From contig NC_083868.1 of assembly GCF_032452875.1 (NCBI RefSeq), forward strand, positions 102,916,537 through 102,980,536: 64,000 bases of DNA. Direction: 5' to 3'. A program made the translations under genes and the position numbers. Under the pieces are notes generated by a model. That model worked only from the letters and a program-made list of their open reading frames with translations, was not told where the DNA came from and did not search any database. The DNA comes from Bos javanicus (lineage: Eukaryota > Chordata > Mammalia > Artiodactyla > Bovidae). This document shows positions 55,249 through 64,000 of the stretch, in pieces. Positions within the stretch are counted from its first letter, which is position 1, and every line of letters begins with the position of its first letter.

Positions 55249-56146
55249 TTTATTTATTTTTTTAACTTTACAATATTGTATTGGTTTTGCCATATATTGA
55301 AATGAATCTGCCACAGGTATACATGTGTTTCCCATCTTGCACCCTCCTCCCTCCCCATACTATCCCTCTGGGTCGTCCCAGTGCACCAGCCTCAAACATC
55401 CAGTATCGTGTATCGAACCTGGACTGGTGACTCATTTCATATATGATATTATACATATTTCAATGCCATTCTCCCAAATCTCCCCACCCTCTCCCTCTCC
55501 CACAGAGTCCAAAAGACTGTTCTATACATCAGTGTCTCTTTTGCTGTCTCGTATACAGGGTTATTGTTACCATCTTTCTAAATTCCATATATTTGCATTA
55601 GTATACTGTATTGGTGTTTTTCTTTCTGGCTTACTTCACTCTGTATAATAGGCTCCAGTTTCATCCACCTCATTAGAACTGATTCAAACGTATTCTTTTT
55701 ATTGGCTGAGTAATACTCCATTGTGTATATGTACCACAGCTTTCTTAGCCATTCATCTGCTGATGGACATCTAGGTTGCTTCCATGTCCTGGCTATTATA
55801 AACAGTGCTGTGATGAACATTGTGGTACATGTGTCTCTTTCAATTCTGGTTTACTCAGTATGTATGCCCAGCAGTGGGATTGCTGGATCATAAGGCAGTT
55901 CTATTTCCAGTTTTTTAAGGAATCTCCACACTGTTCTCCATAGTGGCTGTACTAGTTTGCATTCCCACCAACAGTGTAAGAGGGTTCCCTTTTCTCCACA
56001 CCCTCTCCAGCATTTATTGCTTGTAGGCTTTTGGATCACAGCCATTCTGACTGGTGTGAAATGGTACCTTATAGTGGTTTAGATTTTCATTTCTCTGATA
56101 ATGAGTGATGTTGAGCATCTTTTCATGTGTTTGTTAGCCATCTGTA
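55249..56146 (-). mobile_element. L1_BT-like 3' end (main part)
   Basis: Minus-strand ruminant L1: A-rich tail (T-rich at 55249-55265 on +), 3' UTR, and ORF2 C-terminus in two readable frames (55578-55820, 55851-56045). The latter has the Cys/His motif CWRGCGEKGTLLHCWWEC. It ends inside the TTTGTTAGCCATCTG sequence at 56146, where the inverted part begins. Confidence 0.93.
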
Positions 56147-56299
56147 AAAGAAGAAGTAAAACTCTCACTGTTTGCAGATGACATGATCCTCTACATAGAA
56201 AACCCTAAAGACTCCAGCAGAAAATTGCTAGAACTAATCAATGAATATAGTAAAGTTGCAGGATATAAAATCAACACACAGAAATCTTTTGCATTCCTT
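56147..56299 (+). mobile_element. L1_BT-like inverted 5' segment
   Basis: Sense L1 ORF2 RT sequence (GAAGAAGTAAAACTCTCACT, then TTTGCAGATGACATGATCCT encoding the FADD catalytic box) through TTTTGCATTCC. It is joined directly to the antisense L1 3' end: a twin-priming inversion. Confidence 0.9.
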
Positions 56300-56857
56300 T
56301 TTTTTATTTTTAAATTGTAGGATTAAGGATGTTATATAAGAATTGTTAAAAATAATGACAAATATTACCAAGAATCAGTAAAAACAAAACAAAAAAAACA
56401 GAAACTGTCTACATTTTTAACAATTTTTTAAATGAATGTATATCCATTTGTTGAAATGCTATATCATTGTTTTTAAAAAACATACTGTTGAAAAATATAT
56501 AAAGACATTGAAAATTTCATGATGTGAAGAATTAAGCATCCTGATTGGTTGGGTACATGACTGGATGGGAATAGAAGACACTGGACACTAAACAATCCAG
56601 AAACAGCCTTGAGATTTAGGCTCAAGGTGAATGAAAAGGATGATGCAGGCTTGGACTTGGTTGTCTCTCAGATGCCAGCCCTGCAACCTCAATTCTTGGC
56701 TGTACTTTTTGCCTCTTGCTGTGTTGTTTTATTTACATTTTGATAAGAGCCTAATGTGAGTGCAGCTTGTGAACATTTTCAGTTACTTGAACCTGTGTAA
56801 TATCTGCCCTCAGTTACTGGATACAATTTTTCTTATTCATTTAAAAACTTACATATA
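56300..56857. other. Anonymous sequence
   Basis: No gene or named repeat recognised. Confidence 0.4.
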
Positions 56858-56874
56858 AAGCTGAAGTTGAATGA

Positions 56875-58110
56875 TTTGATGAAGACCTACAAGACCTTTT
56901 AGAACTAACACCCAAAAAAGATGTCCTTTTCATTATAGGGGACTGGAGTGCAAAAGTAGGAAGTCAAGAAACATCTGGAGTAACAGGCAAATTTGGCCTT
57001 GGAATATGGAATGAAGCAGGGCAAAGACTTATACAGTTTTGCCAAGAAAATGCACTGGTCATAACAAACACCCTCTTCCAACAACACAAGAGAAGACTCT
57101 ACACATGGACATCACCAGATGGTCAACACCGAAATCAGATTGATTATATTCTTTGCAGCCAAAGATGGAAAAGCTCTATAGAGTCAGCAAAAACAAGACC
57201 AGGATCTGACTGTAGCTCAGACCATGAACTCCTTATTGCCAAATTCAGACTTAAATTGAAGAAAGTAGGGAAAACCACTAGACCATTCAGGTATGACCTA
57301 AATAAAACCCCTTATGATTATACAGTGGAAGTGAGAAATAGATTTAAGGGCCTAGATCTGATAGATAGAGTTCCTGATGAACTATGGAATGAGGTTCGTG
57401 ACATTGTACAGGAGACAGGGATCAAGACCATTCCCATGGAAAAGAAATGCAAAAAAGCAAAATGGCTGTCTGGGGAGGCCTTACAAATAGCTGTGAAAAG
57501 AAGAGAAGCGAAAAGCAAAGGAGAAAAGGAAAGATATAAGCATCTGAATGCAGAGTTCCAAAAAATAGCAAGAAGAGATAAGAAAGCCTTCTTCAGTGAT
57601 CAATGCAAAGAAATAGAGGAAAACAACAGAATGGGAAAGACTAGAGATCTCTTCAAGAAAATCAGAGATACCAAAGGAACATTTCATGCAAAGATGAGCT
57701 CGAAAAAGGACAGAAATGGTATGGACCTAACAGAAACAGAAGATATTAAGAAGAGATGGCAAGAATACACAGAAGAATTGTACAACAAAGATCTTCACGA
57801 CCCGGATAATCACGATGGTGTGATCACTGACCTAGAGCCAGACATCCTGGAATGTGAAGTCAAGTGGGCCTTAGAAAGCATCACTACGAACAAAGCTAGT
57901 GGACGTGATGGAATTCCAGTTGAGCTGTTCCAAATCCTGGAAGATGATTCTGTGAAAGTGCTGCACTCAATATGCCAGCAAATTTGGAAAACTCAGCAGT
58001 GGCCACAGGATGGAAAAGATCAGTTTTCATTCCAATCCCAAAGAAAGGCAATGCCAAAGAATGCTCAAACTACCACACAATTGCACTCATCTCACACGCT
58101 AGTAAAGTAA
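56875..58110 (+). pseudogene. BovB endonuclease-RT fragment, 411 open codons
   Basis: Uninterrupted after the TGA at 56872-56874: DEDLQDLLELTPKKDVLF, the catalytic GDW motif retained (IIGDWSAKVGS), HRNQIDYILC, the SDHELLIAKF catalytic SDH, the linker, and the RT fingers (ECEVKWALESITTNKASG). The first ATG recognised is 57256, inside the domain. The frame is lost near 58010 where CACAGGATGG replaces the CACAGGACTGG seen at 29569. It has both endonuclease residues that the copy at 20511-21218 lacks in part. Confidence 0.9.
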
Positions 58111-58260
58111 TGCTCAAAATTCTCCAAGCCAGGCTTCAGCAATATGTGAACCGTGAACTTCCTGACGTTCAAGCTGATTTTAGAAAAGGCAGAGGAACCA
58201 GAGATCAAATTGCCAACATCCTCTGGATCATAGAAAAAGCAAGAAGGTTCCAGAAAAAAC

Positions 58261-58635
58261 ATGTATTTCTGCTTTATTGACTATGCCAAAGCCTTTGACT
58301 GTGTGGATCACAAGAAACTGTGGAAAATTCTGAAAGAGATGGGAATACCAGACCACCTGATCTGCCTCTTAAAAAATTTGTATGCAGGTCAGGAAGCAAC
58401 AGTTAGAACTGGACATGGAACAACAGACTGGTTCCAAATAGGAAAAGGAGTTCGTCAAGGCTGTATATTGTCACCCTGTTTATTTAACTTATATGCAGAG
58501 TACATCATGAGAAATGCTGGACTGGAAGAAACACAAGCTGGAATCAAGATAGCCAGGAGAAATATCAATAACCTCAGATATGCAGATGACACCACCCTAT
58601 GGCAGAAAGTGAAGAGGAACTCAAAAGCCTCTTAA
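58261..58635 (+). pseudogene. BovB RT palm fragment with YADD
   Basis: 124 codons: CFIDYAKAFDCVDH, GVRQGCILSPCLFNLYAEY and LRYADDTT. A missing base after ACCACCC near 58597 shifts the frame. Confidence 0.88.
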
Positions 58636-59336
58636 TGAAAGTGAACATGGAGAGTGAAAAAGTTGGCCTAAAGGTCAACATTCAGAAAACGAAGATCATG
58701 GCATCTGGTCCCACCACTTCATGGGAAATAGATGGGGAAACACTGGAAACAGTGTCAGACTTTATTTTTCTGGGCTCCAAAATCACTACAGATGGTGACT
58801 GCAGCCATGAAATTAAAAGACGCTTACTCCTTGGAAGGAAAATTATGACCAACCTAGATAGCATATTCAAAAGCAGAGACATTACTTTGCCAACAAAGGT
58901 TGGTCTAGTCAAGGCTATGATTTTTCCTGTGGTCTTGTATGGATTTGAGAATTGGACTGTGAAGAAGGCTAAGCACCAAAGAATTGATGCTTTTGAACTG
59001 TGGTGTTGGAGAAGACTCTTGAGAGTCCCTTGGACTGCAAGGAGATCCAACCAGTCCATTCTGAAGGAGATCAGCCTTGGTATTTCTTTGGAAGGAATAA
59101 TGCTAAAGCTGAAACTCCATTACTTTGGCTACCTCATGCGAAGAGTTGACTCATTGGAAAAGACTCTGATGCTGGGAGGGATTGGGGGCGGGAGGAAAAG
59201 GGGACGACAGAGGATGAGATGGCTGGATGGCATCACTGACTTGATGGACATGAGTCTGAGTGAACTCCGGGAGTTGTTGATGGACAGGGAGGCCTGGCAT
59301 GCTGTGATTCATGGGGTCGTAAAGAGTCTGACATGA
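58599..59336 (+). pseudogene. BovB ORF2 C-terminal domain, 245 codons
   Basis: Continuous ORF2 from just after the YADD box (MAESEEELKSLLMKV) through the thumb (DGDCSHEIKRRLLLGRK), LWCWRRLLRVPWTARRSNQS, an arginine-rich stretch (GGRKRGRQRMRW) and the terminal REAWHAVIHG segment. It is the longest intact C-terminal region of BovB in the window. Confidence 0.9.
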
Positions 59337-59509
59337 CTGAGTGACTGATCTGATCTGAACTTCTTGTACAGTCTCACCAAAAATTAGGCACAGAAGAATA
59401 GAATGTTGCAGTGGCAGATTCTTAAAGACTTTATTCCAAGTGACCACCTTTGTGTCTTTTTTCAGCTAATACAGTTGGGTTTAAACAGAATCGAAGGCTG
59501 TTTAGCCTT

Positions 59510-59740
59510 CATCTTGGGGGCTTTTGTGATGACTATAGTGATAAAGAACCTACCTGCCAATGCAGGAAATATAAGAGATGTGGGTTCAATCCCTGGGTTG
59601 GGAAGATCCTCTGGAGAAGGAAATGGCAAGTCACTCCAGTATTCTTGCCTGGAGAATCCCATAGACAGAGGAGCCTGGCAGGCCACAGTCCATGGGGTTG
59701 CAGAGTCGGACATGACTGAAGTGACTTAGCATGCACGTAC
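59510..59740 (+). mobile_element. Bov-tA SINE
   Basis: Degenerate sense head (GGGGCTTTTGTGATGACTAT), B-box-like GGTTCAATCCC, intact body, and a GACTGAAGTGACTTAGCATG tail. Confidence 0.88.
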
Positions 59741-60473
59741 ACATGCATCCTTCATCATACCACAAATATCATAAGCATTTGCAACTTTGTACCTTTGTGA
59801 TTTAGTCTGTTGTTAAGTGTTTTTATTGTGTGTATTTTTCATTGTGTTTATTGTATGTAGTTTTTATTGTGTATAGATAATCAGAAAGGATATATTTGAC
59901 AGTTATGTGGTAAATTGTTGGTTATTATTTTCTTTTAGTCCCTGATAATTGAATTTCTAATGTTATTTTTTCAAATGATGAACATTAGTATTAATAGACT
60001 GTTTAACTGGAGACTAAGAATGCACATGAACTCTAGGAAAAATAAGTACTTTTGAATTTTTCAAGATTTAATGCTTTCATTTTTCCCTGAATATTTTCTA
60101 TTTTTTATTTTAATTTACTTGTCTTAGAATAAGCACCCAAATCCATGTTAAGTTAAATATACAAATTGCTTTCACTTTCCAATTCAGCTTGCCTTTTAAA
60201 TTCTTCCATTTTATTGTAGCAGTGAAATTTATCCTTCAAGTTTCCCAGCCAAGGTAACTTGTATTCATTTAGAAGTCTTACAAGCTTCATAGACTCCTGA
60301 CATCTTGAAAATTTTTTCAGATTACCATTTTTCTTTCTGTTAACCATAACTACTAATATTGTCTGTATAGTTAAGGCAACACTTTAACTCTACTCAGCTT
60401 TTCAGCTGGGCTCTTTAACAAGAATATTAAGAAGAAGAAAATTTTTTATTAATGCTTATGGTATATATGACGT
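59741..60473. other. Anonymous AT-rich sequence
   Basis: Includes a GTGTTTATTGTGTG-type imprecise repeat at 59815-59870; no gene. Confidence 0.5.
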
Positions 60474-60598
60474 GTTCTTTAGTCACTAAGGCATATCCAA
60501 CTCTTTTGTGATCCCATGGACTGTAGCCCACCAAGCTCCTCTGTTTAAGGGATTTTCTTGGCAAGAACACTGGAGTGGGTTGCCATTTCCTTCTCCAA
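60474..60598 (-). mobile_element. Bov-tA / Bov-A partial SINE
   Basis: Antisense Bov-A body from TTTAGTCACTAAGGCATATC to CCATTTCCTTCTCCA. The tRNA-like head is missing. Confidence 0.82.
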
Positions 60599-60760
60599 TA
60601 TATGACATGTGAAGCCTAAAAGAAACTTAGAGTGGTAGTTTAGTATTGCTGCTTATATAGCATCTTCAACACAGAACAGTCAATATAGACACAGGAAAAA
60701 GGAAAGTAGTTTTAGGCTTCCAAGCAATACTGTGGAAAGTAAAATACATGAAAAGAAACT

Positions 60761-61033
60761 GCTGCTGCTGCTAAGTCGCTTCAGTCGTGTCCGACTCTGT
60801 GCGACCCCATAGACGGCAGCCCACCAGGTTCCCCCATCCCTGGGATTCTCCAGGCAAGAACACTGGAGTGGGTTGCCATTTCCTTCTCCAATGCATGAAA
60901 GTGAAAAGTGAAAATGAAGTCGCTCAGTCGTGTCCGACCTTCAGCGACCCCATGGACTGCAGCCCACCAGGTTCCTCCGTCTATGGGATTTTCCAGGCTA
61001 GAGCACTGGAGTGGGGCACCACTGCCCTCTCCG
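60761..61033 (-). mobile_element. ART2A-type dimeric SINE
   Basis: Antisense dimer: GCTGCTGCTGCTAAGTCGC start (reversed AGC tail), two Bov-A-like bodies, ending ACTGCCCTCTCC. Perfect 11-bp target duplication GAAAAGAAACT at 60750-60760 and 61034-61044. Confidence 0.94.
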
Positions 61034-61044
61034 GAAAAGAAACT

Positions 61045-61917
61045 AATGGAATACATTTTGTTTGCAGATTATCCTGGTACAGTCTTTAGGCTAAGAGTCA
61101 GTACAGTATAAGGAGAATTTATGTTCCTGCCTTTAGGCATTTCTAAAATGGGAAACTCTTCCTGGGCTTACTGCTTCTTAATTACCTTCAGCTCAAGATA
61201 ATATTTATATCACAAAGGCATATTTTGGGGTGACATTCTGAATTCCTTCATCTGTAACATACAACTCACAAAACATATCCTGGCAGCTCTCTTTAGTTGT
61301 AGCCTTTTCAGACTCAGTGAAAACTGTATATCTTTGCCAAAGAAAGCTGTGCTTCAAATCCATACTTATTATATCTTCTAATAATTATTGAAATGCATAT
61401 GGCATCAAATGTACACAAAACCCTCTGTCTGCTTTTTCAGCTCTATTACCACTTAATGCCAGCCTACTTTGCCTGATATCTTTCCTATAATGTTTCTAAT
61501 TTTCAGTTCCTCTTCTAAATCTACTCACTATTACAGACCCACAGTGGCCATCCCTGCCTTGTTGATTTGACTCATACTGCTACTCTATTTGTCTTTACTT
61601 TTTAATTTTTTTCTGATATCTTTATGTTTCAAGGATTAGAACACATTCTACAACTAATCAATAAGAACATGTTAAAGTAAAATATTAAAATAGCAATTCA
61701 AAATAGAAAATATATCAACAGCAGCACATGAGTAATTGCCAGTTAAATAATTTCTAAAAGATTCAGGAGCAAAATATATTGCTTTCAAAAAAGGTGGTAT
61801 TTGTTATAATCACCAGTGTTATAGTTATTGAATTTGGTAATATTCTCTGCACTGGGCATTTCTTTGGCTAATTAGTCATGAGAAGAAACATTTGTTACTG
61901 AGTGAAAGCTTTAAAAT
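61045..61917. other. Anonymous sequence
   Basis: No gene or named repeat recognised. Confidence 0.5.
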
Positions 61918-62640
61918 AGTTTGGTCTGCTTATGTTTGCTGTGTAATAAACTACCCCAAATATAACACCTTCACACATGGTATTATAACTCCTAATTTCT
62001 AGATTAGAAACTCAGATCAAGATGAACTGGTAGATTCTTTTGCTCAGTGTCTAGTTGACTGAGATCAGCTGTGTGTGCTCAATTGCTAGGTTGTATCTGA
62101 CTCTTTTGAGACCCCATGGACTCTAGCCTGCCAGGGTCCTCTGTCTGTGGATTTCCTAAGCAAGAATACTGGAGTGGTTTGCCATTTCCTTCTCCAGGGC
62201 TTCTTGCCAACCCAGGGATTGAACTGGCCTCTCCTGTGGTTACTGAATTGGCAGGCGAGTTCTTTACCACTGAACCAACAGGGGAACCCTGAGATCAGTT
62301 AGTAGTTTTCAGCTGGCAACTCTAGATCTGGCCTGAAGAGTGCAAAGTAACTTCATTTACCTGTCTGGCTCCATGGTAAGAATGGCTGAAAGGATGGTAC
62401 CTCAGAGCTCCCTAAAACATTAAGCTTCAGGGCATCTTGTAACCAGGCCTTGGAACTCACACATTGTCATTTTTACCATGGTCTATGTATCAGACAGGTC
62501 ACTAAAACAAGGCCAGATTTATATGACAGGGATTAAACTCCATGATAATAAAAAAAGACTAGGAATAAAAAAATCTCAGACATTTTTAGTCTACCACAGA
62601 GTTGTTGCATGATTCATCACAGTTTAATTATCCCACCCCT
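61918..62640 (-). mobile_element. MaLR-type LTR fragment, split by SINE
   Basis: Antisense: TTTGCTGTGTAATAAACTAC at the left, GAAACTCAGATCAAGATGAA. After the SINE: CAGCTGGCAACTCTAGATCT, GGCCTTGGAACTCACACATT, AGGCCAGATTTATATGACAG. Heavily diverged; the subfamily is not assigned. Confidence 0.55.
62069..62288 (-). mobile_element. Bov-tA SINE inside LTR
   Basis: Antisense SINE with 10-bp target duplication CTGAGATCAG at 62059-62068 and 62289-62298. Confidence 0.92.
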
Positions 62641-64000
62641 GTGTTAATGGAGATACAGGTATAGAGGAAGCTTCCATTTGGCTGGATTTCTTAGTGTCTC
62701 CAATGAATGAGCACATTGTCTAGAAGCTGACATTGAAAATGAACTACAGGTGAGCAACTTTTGTTATGTCATGAATTTGGTGTGGGTAGTTTGTAACTGC
62801 ATCATAATTAGGTCATCATGACTTACAGAGAGTGTTTTACTGAATCTGGAAGGTCAGGCACACGGATAATGTTGAAGAGTCCATCCTTGAATCAGGCAGA
62901 ACTGTACTGAGTTGCTTTTGTGCTGATGGGAAGAAATAAATAGATGATGCCTTTAGGAGGGCATTGCTAGTATAGGGGTGTGTCTAGGAGATATTAAGTA
63001 AGCCATTAGATAGGAATAGAAGCTTCTGGAAGTAGATAATAGTGATAAGCCCTGAAAAAACATTGAGGTAAAATTTTGTTCAATTTGAAAGCTAATTGAA
63101 CTTTAGAACCAAGCAATAAAAAATCTTGAGTCTATTTATTATGAGAATGTAACACAATGCTAGGCATATGTAGATAACCTAGAAAAAACAATTTTAATAG
63201 AGTAAATTACAGAAAACTATATCTATTCTTATCAGATTCTTTTAACTAGAATTACTTCTTTGGGAAACTGTAAATAACCCTTTGTTCTGTTTCCAGAACA
63301 AAAAATTCATGAGCCATTAGAACATGAGCTGTTAGGCTAAGGTAGATATAAAGTAATTTATACTTTTTAAAAAGAAAAATATAATATTTTGGTTTCACTT
63401 AAGTGGACTTATAGATTATGCAGACATACACAGAAAACTTAAGAATTGAGGCAATTTTGTGTTTAGAAGCTTGAATTATCTGGATAATTGCTTTAATTTT
63501 CCACCTCACTACACATGGGAACACACACAGAACACACACATATATTTGGAAAAATCAGTTTTTCTCTTTTATTCATGGGGGAAATATAGCCTAAGAGGTT
63601 AAATCTTAATATTGTTAATATTATGAACAAACTTTGCCTGCCTGTTTCATTATTGGTTTTAGGTAGATATTTTAAAACTGCTGCTCAAATTCAGAATTAT
63701 AAATTCAAGGCAGTATTTGACTTAAAAAAAAAAAACAAATGGGTTTAAACCATGCAATCTTCATTCCTGAATTGAAATGAAAATGGAGCACTGCAATCTG
63801 CAGTGAAGTGAAAGAATGCTCATAGTTCATTAAATAATGTGAGTAGTAATGAGGTTTACACAAATCAAACTGTGTGTTAGGTAATTGTAATGTTGCTTTG
63901 TGGTGAACCACCTGTCAGGAAGCACTTCTAGCCGAAGGCTCAATCTGCTCTCATGCCTCCAGACGGTTTCTAATTAGTGTAAACTTCATCTGTGGCAGGC
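62641..64000. other. Anonymous AT-rich sequence
   Basis: CA-rich bits near 63519-63540 and an A-run at 63724-63735; no gene or named repeat recognised to the window end. Confidence 0.5.

Larger units (their letters stand above)
56858..59362 (+). mobile_element. BovB LINE, well preserved, 5'-truncated
   Basis: Sense BovB, 2.5 kb, from within the endonuclease domain (AAGCTGAAGTTGAATGA) to the tail (GTGACTGATCTGATCTGAAC). Frames: 56875-58110 open (endonuclease plus RT fingers), then 57972-58280, 58261-58635 (YADD box) and 58599-59336 (RT thumb and C-terminus). The breaks are single-base indels near 58010, 58255 and 58597, plus a TGA at 56872. Confidence 0.95.

Noticed and set aside
1..64000. 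Search by eye for CRISPR arrays, operons, phage or bacterial genes
   Set aside because: No regularly spaced direct repeats and no prokaryotic gene organisation; the sequence is mammalian throughout.

Overview
The window looks like gene-poor intergenic DNA from a ruminant, most likely a bovid (cattle, buffalo, sheep or goat; I cannot choose between them from sequence alone). The evidence is the repeat content: BovB (RTE-clade) LINEs with their CAGTT/AACTG tails, Bov-tA, BOV-A2 and ART2A-type SINEs, ruminant L1 (L1_BT-like) 3' ends, a CHR-type SINE and a Mariner1_BT-like transposon. I found no intact host protein-coding gene, no rRNA or tRNA gene, no CRISPR array and no bacterial or phage feature. 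Nearly all long open frames are decayed retrotransposon frames or their antisense shadows.

Layout. 1-4.4 kb: a BovB 3' end, a BovB carrying an RT fragment, and an old L1 with an inverted 5' part, punctuated by SINEs. 4.4-10.6 kb: mostly anonymous AT-rich DNA with SINEs, microsatellites, an L1_BT 3' end with a clean 13-bp target duplication (7581-8772), and a striking 154-bp-armed inverted repeat (9282-9843). 10.6-25 kb: a BovB cluster, including one apparently full-length minus-strand copy (18624-22190) head to head with a 2.4-kb plus-strand copy (22661-25039). 25-31 kb: anonymous DNA, two more BovB copies and a 42-bp tandem duplication. 31.56-35.25 kb: a GC- and CpG-richer island with no repeat I recognise, NRF1- and YY1-like motifs, splice-donor-like sites and an AATAAA; this is the best candidate for an unannotated transcription unit. 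36-41 kb: nested BovB and SINE insertions, and an L2 split by an ART2A-type dimer. 41-51 kb: anonymous DNA, an L2 split by a hAT-like MITE, an L1, a MaLR-like LTR split by a SINE, and a full-length dead mariner (49651-50918). 51-64 kb: two BovB copies (56858-59362 is one of the best preserved), a twin-primed L1_BT, ART2A-type dimers and another MaLR-like LTR split by a SINE.

The parts do not form a gene system. They form a retrotransposition record. BovB supplies the reverse transcriptase and endonuclease, and Bov-tA/BOV-A2/ART2A SINEs, which share BovB-like 3' tails, are established non-autonomous partners. By my summed boundaries BovB occupies about 21.8 kb, roughly a third of the window. 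No copy retains a fully open ORF2. Repeat names come from recognising consensus features by eye and should be checked with RepeatMasker.
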